This document shows positions 51,921-63,501 of a stretch of DNA of 64,000 nt, piece after piece. The first letter of the stretch is position 1. Every line of letters starts with the position of its first letter. The position numbers were made by a program, and so were the translations under genes. The notes beneath the pieces were generated by a model. The model had not been told where the DNA came from. It ran no database searches and saw only the letters and a list, made by a program, of their open reading frames with translations. The stretch spans positions 8,079,001 through 8,143,000 of the forward strand of contig JAPVLO010000073.1 of the NCBI GenBank assembly GCA_027257055.1, given 5' to 3'. The stretch comes from Cephalopachus bancanus (Eukaryota > Chordata > Mammalia > Primates > Tarsiidae).

Positions 51921-54900
51921 ACTTCTCAAAAGTTTTTGAGTTAGGTTTAAAGCACAGATCCTGAGAATGGACACTGTATATAAAAAGGGCACATGCTAAG
52001 AGCCTTAAATTATTTACAATGAAGCCAAGTAAAAAAAAGGATTTGAAGAATGTCTTCAGAATTCTTGGAAAAACTTGAAACTTACAGTGAATGCTCAATA
52101 ACTAAATCTCTATAGGTGAGAGAGAGCAGTATTATTACTTAGATGTTTTAAAAACAGGGCAAACTAATTTTTATGACTCACTGCAGACTATACCCAAAAG
52201 ATTAATCATGGATTTGAAATATTTGGGTGGTATTTACTTAACAAATTATTTCTGCTTGTATTATTGAATGCTGGCTTTTGCTTTCGAATACTTGGTTATC
52301 TGAATAAACATTTCTTTGGGCTTTTGGAGTATGTATGCGTAGGGGGACTTTTCGTAGATATTTATGAAGTTTTAAAAAAATCTTTGAAAAACTGAGGAGG
52401 CAGACTTTTAATGTAATTTTGGAGGGAGTATTTTATGGGGTTGTACCCTAAGCCTCTTCAGTAATTAGCTGTGTGAATGTAAAACACTATGTGTATTATA
52501 TTTTATTTTAAAGATTTAAAACCTTTTGGGTCTCAGTTTCTTTATCTGTCAAATAAGTATATCAGAGTAGCTACTAAAGGGCTCTTTCAATTAAAAAATT
52601 CTTTCTATGAAAGCATTTCTCCCTTCCTTCTTCCCATATGCCAAAGCTGTGTAATCTATTTTTTTTATTAATGGCACCCTAAATAAACAGTCCCTCTTAT
52701 TGTGGTCTAAAGATGAACTAACGTAATTGCAAGTGGGTATATACAAACTTGGCAATGCAAATATAGTAGATGGCCCATTAGGCACTGTACTTCTTCAGAA
52801 AGATTTGAAATAGGCATTAAATCTTTTTTGTTAATCCTGTATTTCATGATCTCTAAATTGCATCTGATGAGATCTTCCATTCTATCAAATTTAAAAAAAA
52901 AATTTCGATTTCTCCCTGTTATCTTTTCCCATCCTCTGGCATCAGCTACTTTATAGTAAAATTTGACTTCTTTTGACATTATGGTAGAAGGAACAGTTCT
53001 TATCATATTCTACTAGTGACTTCCTAGGTGTCTAATTAGATATCAGTTTATCAGAAGGGAAGAGGAAGAATTCACCAAGCTCTGTGCAGGACCTGTGTTC
53101 AGTTGTTACACAGTGAAGCTTTCCTAAGTACTGGTTGCATAGCCAATATCAGAGAGCTTTATCTTTGACAGCACTGATAAGATGTACTGATGTTTTACTT
53201 AGAGTTTACCTGCTTTATTTAGTTCCATGTACCAAAGAATGATACATAAGTAGCTAAACTCTCAGAACCAGTTCTACATCGTACTTTTCAGTGGGCTGTA
53301 GACAAGACCAGTGTTTCTCCAGATTGACTGGAGCCACACTATTTTAAATGATTCATTGGGGCCATCCTTACTGAGGCTAGAAGTAGAAGCTCATTTTTTA
53401 GCATGCTATTTGTTTTCTTTGAATGGTCTCCTTCAGATTCACCAACAGATAGCTCATCTACAACCATCTTTAGGGCTGCTAATTAAGTAATAACATTTAA
53501 GTTACATAATTTTTAAAAACTCAGTTTACAAGTCTTTCTGATCAGCTTAATTAGTTTGCAGTAAATGTCATAATGCCATGTTACGTAGACATTTTACACT
53601 AGAAAAAATTCAGAGTTGGGGAGAATGAAACATCAAACCCATTTTGTGGCAAAAGCAGTAGATGTAAAAAAAAAAAAAAAGAACAACAACAAATAAGCAG
53701 TGAAATACAGTTAGTGCATTATAAGTTGATCACCTTTTTAATAGGTCCCTAAATTGCTGGCCTAGAAAGCTGGTAACACTTTATTAAGCCATTAACAACA
53801 ACAACCATGTCTAAATAAAAAATTCCACCTACTCATCAGCATTCTAACTCAGCACATTGCCTGTGACAAGCGACACCCTGAAAAAACTGTCCTTTGAAAC
53901 CAGAAAGCTATTATTTCTGGTTTAGCTACATGATTGGGGGGAGGGTGGTGAATGATGGTTAAGTCTTCCAGGCATGCACGTATGTCCATCATCTGGCATT
54001 AGTAGATGCTGGTCAAATCACCAAACTCACTGGCACACACTGAGTGACAAACACTAGGGGCCTGGAGTGACCGTATTTTTCAGACTCAAGTGGGCACATT
54101 ACTGATCTCTGTAATCCACAAAATATGTATGTGAGCTTTAAAGGTTAAAGAGTGAATCCACTGTTCTTAGGTGTCATCGATTGCAATTTTAAAATAGGCT
54201 GGGTGAGATTTAAGAATGTGTGTGTTTGATATGAAAAGTTTCCCCAGAAAAGATCTAAGAAAAATTGAAATCAATACTGCAATGCTACATTATATAGGAG
54301 TTTGAAATCAGGAGGTTGAAAATCTGCTTCAAGCCCTTCCTTTTGGTTAGGAACTTAGGAGGTACTTCCAAATATCAGATGTGGTCTGTTTCTAAAGCAA
54401 CACTTTTAATAAATAGCACATTTTCCTCTTTGTAATAACCTTTTTTTTTTTTTATAGCTCGCATGTGGCATTTGAGGCAGAGCGAGCAGGGCTGCCAATA
54501 TTGCAAGCTGATGTTTTCAGTACCTTTCATTTTTCACTCTGAGCAAGATCCCTCTTCTTAAACTTGTTCATTTTACAGAGGGAAAATCGAAGCCGCTGGC
54601 ATACTATCAGAATTGCTTTATTGTTATCATTTACAAAGGTCACTGGAATTAATTGACTTCTTACATTACATATTGTAAACTGACTCATTTTTTTGACACA
54701 TTTATGCAAAAGTTGCAGGCTGTAAGTGGCTGGCTATTGTCTCCTTTCTTTGGCTTATATTATAAACTAGGAAACTAATAATAACTCTGAAATCACATTT
54801 GTAGAAAAAAATAACAGTTTCAAAGAAGCAGACTCCATTAACTGTTTGGCTAGGTGAACTAAAGGAAGAGAGGAGAGACTTCCAGAAGATGCAGTGGAAA

Positions 54901-55399
54901 TGCTAGGTTTGTTTTAATGTCTTTCCAGGACCCGTTAAAGGGGGAAGCCAATGTTTGTATGGACATCATCCATTGGTGTTGTCTGTTTGAAAGCATAGTT
55001 TAAGTCCCTGGCTTCCTTTTGCAAGATTGGAAGTAAAAATTAACCCCCACTGTGTTCCATGAATCATCGCTACATGGATGCTCACAGAGTTTACTGAGAG
55101 TAATTCTGTCTCAAAGGCGTTGAAACTAAGGATGAGAAATAAGATGAGTAATATCTATAGTACCAGGGCACACTGTTTTCTAGGTAGGTATTTTGAATCT
55201 TTACTTCTTCTCTTTTTATTTTCACATTATCCCCTTTTCGCTCAATTAAGAAGGTTCTACTCATATTCATAGCATGCTTTCACTGAAATTAGAGGCATGG
55301 AAACAAGGACATATTGTTAAAAATGAATAAATTAGAGTCGAATTAAGTCATCCAGCTCAATAACAGCAAAGGGAATATAGCAGTTGGTTTGAACAAACA
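51921..55399. other. Non-coding intronic sequence
   Basis: Few repeats. A-run at 53667-53681, T-run at 54441-54454. The stretch from about 53850 to 55300 is comparatively complex, and I could name no repeat in it. Confidence 0.45.
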
Positions 55400-55847
55400 A
55401 TCTTCTTAAATAGGAAATGTACTTTAAAGCCATCCTGCTGTGATCCTGTTAATTACCAAAGAAGATTAGAACTCTTCTGGTTCATGGGATCCTTTCACCT
55501 AGTGTGTGGCAGTTCCAGCTGCATTAGCAATCAAGCATTTGCACTGTCCCTTCAGACCGGCGAGGGGATGTTATTAAAGGGAAGTCATTTACCCCGATCC
55601 GTAAGATGTACCCTGGCAGAAATTCAATAACTGTTTGTGATATGCTCATTCTGCCACTCTGATTCGTGGTTTTAGCTCTTGACATACAACAGCATTTGCC
55701 TGAATTTCCATCCACTGGGTGAGAGGGAATAAAGATGCCCCATTTGGTGGGTTGGTTTCGAAACACAGAATAATGTGTGATCTCCCTTTCATTACAAATA
55801 ATGTGAAGAAAAAGGAAATTTGCTTTCACCCAATACCCATTTCTCTC
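55400..55847. promoter_or_regulatory. Possible conserved non-coding element near the LRRN3 promoter
   Basis: Unique, high-complexity sequence within 1 kb of the proposed exon 1 and inside the proposed first intron. It has several CpGs in an otherwise CpG-poor window and no recognisable repeat, and it contains homeodomain-type AT cores among GC-rich segments. It looks like an element under constraint, but no alignment was possible here. Confidence 0.25.
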
Positions 55848-56012
55848 TTCTCCTCTCTCTGTTTTTCTCCTCTCTCTCTCTCTCTCCTCCCTCTCCTCTT
55901 CCCCTTTCCTTCTTTCCCCCCTCTCCTCTCCCTCTCCTTTCTTCACCCCCTAATTCCTCCTCTTTTCTCTCCCTCCTCTTTCTCCTCCCCCAGCACTGCT
56001 TTTTCTCTCCCA
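55848..56012. repeat. CT-rich polypyrimidine tract, about 165 bp
   Basis: Nearly pure pyrimidine run on the plus strand (polypurine on the LRRN3 strand), mixing CTCT, CCCT and TTCC units. It lies about 260 bp inside the proposed first LRRN3 intron. Long reading frames here are composition artefacts. Confidence 0.85.
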
Positions 56013-56271
56013 CTCACATCCTCTGATGAGCATTCAAGTTCGTAAAATGCATGTTGGAGAATCTCGCAAACACAGCTAGGCATCGCTAGAGCCAGCAGGG
56101 TTTTGCATGTGAATTTCTTCTCAAAAGTAAAATGTAAAGAAAAATGCTCTTAGAATTCAGAATTCAGACAAGGAGAAAACATCAAAGGAGAATTTGTATA
56201 TAAAAACATCAGCATAGAGGAAACAAAAAAAATAGAGCTTATTTTAAAGGATATGTATATTTTAAACTTAC

Positions 56272-56381
56272 CTTGAAAAGCAGTTTCCGTGCTAGCCCAC
56301 CGCCGTGTCTCTGCGTGCTTGGTTCCTCAGTTCCTTGCTTGAAATAATCACATGGTTGTGTTCTTGCCCGGGTGTAAATAG

Positions 56382-56429
<48 letters not shown>

Positions 56430-56610
56430 AAGTATACACGGTTTGTACTACAAATACGCACACATGCACTCAATCCTATCTCTTGTATTTTCAAATATAA
56501 AGGAAGGCAGGAGGCTGCAGCTAGGATTCCTTCTTTTTTCCTGGAACTCTTTCTCTCATTCGGCAGGCTGAGGCTCTCAATCCAGCGAAGAGAGATCCTG
56601 CGAGCTGGCT
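56272..56610 (-). other. LRRN3: Candidate non-coding first exon of LRRN3
   Basis: On the minus strand this block ends in CAAG|GTAAGT, with last exon base 56272 and GT at 56271-56270. This is a textbook splice donor on the same strand as LRRN3, about 32 kb upstream of its coding exon. The sequence is richer in GC and CpG than its surroundings. The total span to the 3' UTR is about 34-35 kb, as I recall for the human gene. The 5' limit is a guess: an AAATAAAG TATA-like motif on the minus strand near 56608-56616 would put the start near 56580. A (TG)n tract lies inside. No transcript evidence is available. Confidence 0.5.
56385..56423. repeat. (TG)n microsatellite, about 19 units
   Basis: Perfect TG repeats, preceded by GTGCG. 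It sits inside the proposed LRRN3 first exon, where it would be transcribed as (CA)n. Confidence 0.95.
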
Positions 56611-56860
56611 TTATTTCTCCTTGTTTCCATGGTGGTTAGTGGTGCATCGTTCACCCGATCAGTTGTCACACTGACATGGTGCTGCCTGCTCAACGGTCAT
56701 TAATAACTGAACACCCTCCACTCCCCAGAGAGGAGCCAATCGCTTCAGACTGCCAAGATGTAGCACTCGCAGCTGCTCCAGTCTGGTTGGCTGAAACAAC
56801 CTGTCTGTTCTATGACACTGCTGCTTAGGATGCAAATAAATGAAACAGGCTTGCATATTT
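56611..56860 (-). promoter_or_regulatory. LRRN3: Candidate LRRN3 core promoter region
   Basis: Complex, non-repetitive sequence just upstream of the proposed first exon. It contains CCAAT at 56736-56740 on the plus strand (ATTGG on the gene strand), an E-box CAGCTG at 56770-56775, and a G-rich run on the gene strand (GGGGAGTGGAGGG) near 56716-56728. This composition suits a promoter. The initiation site is not determinable from sequence alone. Confidence 0.4.
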
Positions 56861-56869
56861 TCCTAGGTA

Positions 56870-56906
56870 TCATTTTCCTTCTTTCGTCTTTCTCTCTATC
56901 CTCTCT

Positions 56907-56944
<38 letters not shown>

Positions 56945-56994
56945 AATCTCTCTCTCTCTCTCTCCCCCCCACCCTCCCTCCCTCTTTCCCCTAG
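56870..56994. repeat. (TC)n-rich microsatellite
   Basis: Long TC repeat with a few interruptions, ending in C runs and CCCTCCCTCC. It lies upstream of the proposed LRRN3 promoter on the gene strand. Confidence 0.9.
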
Positions 56995-56999
56995 GGGAA

Positions 57000-57488
57000 T
57001 GTTGGGAATTTTTGACAAGTTTTCCCACTTTGAGGTAATCATTTAGAGACATAATGTTGTTACTCTGAACACAGACAAGGCACACTTCTAATAAGGATTT
57101 CCCAAATATTAAAAATATCTGGTAGAGACTCAAGCTCCGACTCCCTCTCTGTGAAGTTCAGCAATGACTGTATTGTTTAAGAGAAGCAGCTTGAAACTCG
57201 TTTGAGTGGCATTTGGTTCTCTATAGGTCCTACTTAATTTAGCATATGTACTTGCTGTTCAATAACACTTTTTTTTTTTTTTTAGCAATGACATTTCTTA
57301 TCTGGATTGATCAGATTTTTAAAAATAAAGCATATATTTGCCTCTGTAATTTGTAACATTGGCATTTGAGGAGGTAATTTTTAAAATGCATGTTTCTAAT
57401 TATATTTACTTACTTTTCATTATGTGATGCAATTAATCTGCCAACCACATACAAATGAGTAACATGTGTAGGGATGTTTGTGTACATA

Positions 57489-57537
<49 letters not shown>

Positions 57538-59765
57538 AGGATGTATGTTTTACTACTCTGGGGAAATATTTCAGCTGTAATAAATTAAATACTAAAAAAA
57601 AATTTCTCCTTATTTTTAGGCCTACTAACTCTAAATGGATATTTCCTAGGAAAATGTATTATATAAGCCATATATGTAAAACTTTTTGAATTACTGGAAA
57701 TGTAGAAAACACAGAAAATTATAGCAGTGCATTTTTCTCAAAGAATATCTACAGCAAAATAGACAGCAGTACTCAGAATGAATGTTTTGCAACCTAAATT
57801 AGTATACGAGAGAAACATCTTGTTGAGGAGAATGGAACATGAGGATTAATTTATCAACAGGTCAAAAGCAGGCTAGATTCATGGCTCCAGCCCTAGTTTT
57901 GAGAGACTACCCTCTAGTGGAGTAAAGAGAAATAACACCAGATTTACTTGCCAAAAAAAGCTTCATATCTAATTGCTCCTTTAGTATTTATTAAAATGTC
58001 ATAGACCAATAGTTTGCAGTTATTATAATCATAATACTATGACTTTTTAAACAATACGTTTGTTTTTAACTGCTAAACATTTTCTCTCTAGTTTTCTTTC
58101 AAGAGTTCCCAAATGCTTTATTTTTTTCTGTGGAAATTTATTAAAACGATTTCTAACCCTTTGATTAAAAATAAGTCCAAGACAAGTGTTTCTCATTTAA
58201 CCTAAAACACTTATTTCAGAGCGTTATTGTAAGGTTTCATTGTTTACTAAGTTCCTTAGTGCTTACACAGAAAGCATGTAGTCAATTCTGTAGCTGTTAG
58301 AAATTATGGTTGAATGTTGGAGGTATTGTGTTGCAATGTGTCTATATATATTTAATGTATATTAATAATATTAATAATATCCTTCTTACCCTTTAATTTT
58401 ACTCTCTCTGACTTTAATTTATTTCATATTCCCAAGTCATTTTAACACTTGCAGGATTTATTTCTGCATATAGAAGAATCATCTTAAAATTGTGATAATT
58501 ATTTGAAAAAGGAATTTTAGTTTATCTCATGGTTCCTTAAGTGATTCGTTTTGCTTGATTAATATTGACTGAATAAATTGATAATTATAATGCACTAACG
58601 TAACTAAAGTAAGTTGTAAGAGTAGACAGGTATATGATTAAAGTACTTTTTTAGTTTTTAAGTGACACTAACAATCACACCTAATATTTTAAATACCAGT
58701 CTCCTTCAGAAATTCAAGAAAAAAAGTTTAAATTCAGTTAGAATAGATAAAGATAGCTGTTTTATATGCTATCTTATATTATTTCACAGGAATTTGTTTT
58801 AACTAAACAATCACTTTTTTGCATAGTGGGAGATGAGATTGGTCTTCCTACAATTGTCTTCTTAATGCAGGTACATGATAAAGTCTAAATATTTTATACA
58901 CATTTTTATAATTGTAATATCATGGAGCACTAGAAACAAGATTTCAGTGTGGAAGAGGAAATAACTCTGGCTTTGGATGTGAGGGTGAAGATTCTGTTCT
59001 TTGGCTGGAGTTTCCATCTTGTTATAAGAATACCAACAGCTTAGTAGAATCTGTGTGTTTCAGATGTTTTCTTCATTTATGGGGGAGGTCAGTCATTAAC
59101 TGGAAAGATGAAAGGTGGTTTTCCCAAAAGATACTTGAAAAAGTTATTTAGGTATCCCATCTACATTATGAAGTACCATATGAAGACATTCTATTGTGAT
59201 GGGGTAAAAAATTTAGCACTTTAATCAGTACAGTTGTGAGTGCTTATCAAATGAGAACCATGGAACACAACTGGTACAAGGAGAGCACGAATAGAATTGC
59301 CTTCTATTTTTTTCGCCATATCACTCTGTCATCTACTTGATAACTGAAAGATCTCTGCTGTTTCTTCTTTGTCTTCTCTTTTTTTCTCCCCTCCTCTTTT
59401 CTTTTCTCCTTCTCTCCCTTCCTTTTGTTTTCTTCTTAAGTTTCTTCCTTTAGAATCCACTAAAACTTCAGAGAAATTTCACATTGTCTATCTGCAAATA
59501 TACATGTTAGCTACATTGTAGTAAATGTCTGCAGGGTTTCCCAAATGAGGATTCAGTTTTAATGAAAATGTATTGCAATGTTTTAAAAACATAAGTGAAG
59601 AATTATAACTCTTAAATTATGTTGGAAGAGTTCTGCCTTCATCAGCAAATAAGACAATATTGAGGTGTAGTAAATATGTATTCATTGATTTAGTGGTTAA
59701 AGTTATTAATTTGTAGCTGGTTTATTGCTATTTCATCAAATCTGGGCTTTATTTGACTATGTGCT
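57000..59765. other. Upstream of the proposed LRRN3 promoter, non-coding
   Basis: AT-rich, with T-runs at 57270-57286 and a CT-rich patch at 59365-59450. No gene recognised. Confidence 0.45.
57491..57535. repeat. (TG)n microsatellite, about 22 units
   Basis: Uninterrupted TG dinucleotide repeat following TACATATC. Confidence 0.95.
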
Positions 59766-59769
59766 TTTG

Positions 59770-60030
59770 TTAGGGAAGTATTTGGGGCAGTAGGTAGAGT
59801 GCAAATTCTAGAGATAGACTAAGTTTGAATCTTTGCCTTGCCACTTCCTGGTGAACCTGAGCATCGTGTTAAGTATCATCTCTGTTAAGTATCATCTGTG
59901 CATCTCAATTTAAGTATCATCTCTGCATCTCAATTTCCTCCTGGAACTGTTATGAGGATTAAAGTAGTTAATATGTATATAGACCTCAGAAAAGTGCCCG
60001 AAGCGTAATAAACTTGAATGAACATCTGGC
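59770..60030 (+). mobile_element. MIR SINE with internal tandem duplication
   Basis: MIR text (CTTGCCACTTCCTGGTGAAC, then CAATTTCCTCCTGGAACTGT and TATGAGGATTAAAG) is interrupted by three copies of AAGTATCATCT at 59871, 59886 and 59912. Two of them carry GCATCTCAATTT. Confidence 0.75.
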
Positions 60031-60287
60031 AGTATTATTATTGCCATTATTGTCCTAGTGGTCGTTGTTGTTCTCCTCCAACAAGATGTGATCTCTTATT
60101 TGACCTGCAATGCTACCTTTATCCTTCTTATTACTTATCTTTTTTAAATTTAAAATTGTTTTTATAATTTTACCTATTTCCTTTTACCTTATCTGTTCCT
60201 TCTATAGGGGATACACATCCTATTATATCATTAAACTCTACAATGCATATAAAATGGAGAAAGTAACATTTTTTGAGCACTAACATA

Positions 60288-60862
60288 CGAGGAGGGTCCC
60301 CAAAAAGTCCGGAATTATCTTTTGGAGAGCGGTTGCCTTGTAGTACACTCATAATTTATTCCTCTGGATCAAAAATGGCCAACCAATGCTTTTATCTGGA
60401 AGTTTTGAAAAGGTTACATTATGATTTGTAGAAGAAACGTCTTGAGTTGTGGCAAATAGGTGACTGGTTCTTCCACTATGACAAGGCACCTGCCCACACC
60501 ATACTAAGAGTTCAGCAGGTTCTGACCAAAAAAACAGCATGACTTCCAGTACCCTACTCTCCCTATTCACCAGATTTCACCCCCAGCGACTTTTTTGTTT
60601 GTTTTTCCAGATGGGGTGAAATAAGTCCTCAAAGGGAAACATTTTGCTAATGTAAAGAGGTGAAACAAAAAATGGCAGAAACACTAAAAGTCATCAAAAC
60701 TGACGAGTTCACAAACGATTTTGTGCAGTGGAAAAAAGCCATCTCAGTAGGTGTAGTGCATCAAATGGAGAGTACTTTGAAGGTGACTGAAGTTTAAACA
60801 TGTGAGACTAAATGCACAATTTTTTTATAAATAAATTCTAGGTTGTTTTGAATCCCCTCCAT
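60288..60862 (+). mobile_element. Internally deleted mariner transposon, copy B
   Basis: Starts after TA (60286-60287) with CGAGGAGGGTCCCCAAAAAG and ends AATCCCCTCC. It matches copy A at 18.4 kb from end to end, including the same missing N-terminal half. The decayed C-terminal transposase keeps DWFFHYDKAPAHT and SPYSPDFTPSDFF-like motifs, so it keeps an Asp that copy A has lost. The frame then breaks in a run of A. The right TA is mutated to TG. Confidence 0.88.
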
Positions 60863-60879
60863 GTGTCTGTGTGTGTTTT

Positions 60880-61085
60880 AAGTTATTAATCTTTATAACA
60901 TCTCTATAACATCTCTATATTTCTACCTCTATTTTACAGTGTGGAAACATTGGCTGAAAGAGGTTAGCTTATTTGCCCTATGTCCCAAAACTATTAAATA
61001 ATGGGGCTAAAATTTGAACTCAGTTTTTCTTCTTACAGAACCAGGGCTGTTTCCACTGCACAAAGCACTCAATATTCATTTGTAA
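60880..61085 (-). mobile_element. MIR SINE, antisense
   Basis: CCTCTATTTTACAGTGTGGA, AACATTGGCTGAAAGAGGTT and GAACTCAGTTTTTCTTC are in reversed MIR order. Confidence 0.7.
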
Positions 61086-62325
61086 AATAAGTGAATGCCT
61101 GATGGATGGCTGAGCCAGCCAATTCAATGTAGTCAGCAACAAGGGATACCAAAAATAAAATACTATTTTTAAAAGGAATGAATTTTATGCACTAGACAGT
61201 GGATGCTTTTATATAGTTATGGTTGTTCAGTGTTGATGACAGAATTTTTATTGCTGTCACGATTTGAGAAATAGAGCTCTGAAGAAATGCAGTGCCTAGT
61301 TGAAAAGATGAGTTGATATGTTCAGAAAGCTAAATACATATGAATGAGCCACTGATGGTGAGGGACTGATGTTGTGTTAGGAAGGTCTTCAGTGACTTTG
61401 GTTTTTGTGGTCTCATTCTAATAATAGCTTAGCTCTCAATTAAGTTGGAAACATGGTGTAATATGAGTAGCATTTGTTGCTTGTTAGAATGTTAAACTAA
61501 AGCAAGGTCTCATTTTCTTTTCCAAAGGAATTTTAGAAAGTAGAAATGGGGGAAAATGGAGATTCTTATTTAACTATAGTTCTTAATTTTAATAATAGCT
61601 ATAACTCATTTGAAGATCAAAAGTAATTTCACTACTCCAGGAAATTCGCAATCAAGAATAAGATGTCAGAAATCAATAAAACAAATTTGTTTATCTATAT
61701 CTTCCTCAAATTCCTTTCTTCTTCCCTCTATTTCTTCTTATCTTTCTCTGTAGAGCCAAAATTCCCTCTTCTTGGTTTTTCTCTATGCATCTCTCCATTC
61801 TTTTCTCCCAGAGAATTGACTTTTACTCTTTGTCTAGCAATGTGAAAAAACAAAAGAAAAAAAAAACATGGCTACTGTTAAGATCACATTGATGTGCAGG
61901 ACAGAAAATTGTGTATAGGGTCTGATCCAGATTTATAAAATAAAAATCTTAAAAAGTACAACAGGTAGGTAGATAGGTAAATAGCCAGATAGGTAGGTAC
62001 ATAGTTTGTAAGTTACAAAGATATTGCTGAAAAGAAATATACGAAGAACCTAAATATACCAAACTATTGGCAGTAGTTATTGTTAGTGGGGGATAATGGA
62101 TGGTTTTTCTTTTTTTTTTAGACTTCTCAAACTTTCTACAGCCAATATATGTCATGTATACAATAAAAAATAATAGCTAATATTTTAAAAATAAGATATA
62201 AATGATTGGTGGGTAGCATTTTACTTTTATAACAGGAACTGTTTTGTTTAATAAATATTAAATCTTCTTTAACTTCATATTCAATCACATCCATAATCTA
62301 ACAATAAAAATAGTAATAATAACAA
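61086..62325. other. Non-coding sequence
   Basis: A small (TAGG/TAGA)-type patch lies at 61963-62000. No gene or clear interspersed repeat. Confidence 0.5.
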
Positions 62326-62329
62326 CAAT

Positions 62330-62570
62330 AACAGTAGGCAACATTTTTTAAATGCTTGCTTTGCGCCGAGTAGTCTGTTAAGTCATGAATTGTGTCATTC
62401 AAGCCTCTCAAGTAGAATACTAGATAACTATTAATCTTATGAATCAGAAAACCGAGAACATTTGGCTGAATGTGCAGAATCACACAGTTGCTCATTGGTA
62501 GAGTTGGCAATCAAACCAAAGTCTGCCTGATGCCAGGGCTGACACTTGTAACCTCTGTGCTACACTGACT
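62330..62570 (-). mobile_element. MIR SINE, antisense
   Basis: CAGTAGGCAACATTTTTTAA, AATCACACAGTTGCTC and ACCTCTGTGCTACACTGAC mark a nearly full-length reversed MIR. Confidence 0.8.
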
Positions 62571-62589
62571 GAGACGTTCTCCATGTTGC

Positions 62590-62920
62590 TGTCTAGTCTG
62601 GTTCTCACTCCCGACACATCCCATTCCTTGGCCACTTCAAATACTTAGTCATTTCCTGAACATAAATCACATTTTGCATTCTTTGATTTTTTTTTTCTTC
62701 TGCAATTGTACCAATTCTAAAAAGTTTCTGCTAAAAATCTCATCCTTTATGAAGGTCCCCCATCTTATTATTGTATTTATCTTGTTTCAACATGAATTTC
62801 AGTTTATGATTTGTACTTAGATAGTAAGAAACTTGAAGGCAAAAAGTGCCCTATTTGCTTTGTATCTCTAACAGTACATTTTACATATTAAAATGTCATT
62901 GAGTGACTGAAGGTGTAATC
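62590..62920 (+). mobile_element. L2 LINE 3' end
   Basis: CTCATCCTTTATGAAGGTCC, AAACTTGAAGGCAAAAAGTG and TTTGTATCTCTAACAGTACA follow the L2 3' order. Confidence 0.65.
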
Positions 62921-63187
62921 TGTATGCTCATTGTGTTCCAAACATTTGAGTAAAATTAGAGAGTTTTTCACTGAATCAAGAGAGTGTTTTTAGGGGATAG
63001 ATTTTATCAGATTGATGATCAGTTGTGCATGAGATTATTCATACTAGTGATATTAGTTATGGGAGAATACAGTGTACCTCTCGACCAGGCTTTTTTTTTT
63101 TTTTTTGCTGATGACATCCTCTTTTTCATCTTCTTTGATTAGTACTTGTTAAATGCAGTTGGGTTCATATAACTCAAGATTCATGTA

Positions 63188-63490
63188 GGCCCAGTGTAAT
63201 GGCTCACGCCTATACTCCCAACAGTTTATGAGGCTAAGGTGGAAGGATTGCTTGAGCCCAGTAGTTCAAGACCAGACTAGGTAACATAGTGAGACCTCAT
63301 TGCTACAAAAAAATAATTTTAAAAAGTAGTTGTGTGTGATAGTACACACCTGTAGTCCTAGCTACTTGGGAGACTGAGGCAGGATGATCACTTGAACCCA
63401 GGAATTTGTGGCTATGGTAAGCCATGATTGTGCCACTGCACTCCAGCCTGGGCAGCAGAGTGAAATCCTGGCTTCAAAAAAAAAAAAAAA
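63188..63490 (+). mobile_element. AluJ-like SINE
   Basis: Sense copy beginning GGCCCAGTGTAATGGCTCAC and ending in an A run. Target duplications AGATTCATGTA lie at 63177-63187 and 63491-63501. Diverged and lacking the GTGAGT state. Confidence 0.94.
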
Positions 63491-63501
63491 AGATTCATGT
63501 A

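Noticed and set aside
55524..56045. Long Ser/Leu/Pro- and Glu/Arg-rich frames (up to 140 codons) on both strands
   Set aside because: Produced by the CT-rich tract, which lacks stops by composition.
59871..59940. Possible short repeat array of CRISPR type
   Set aside because: Three imperfect copies without regular spacers inside a MIR in a mammalian genome, so a local tandem duplication.
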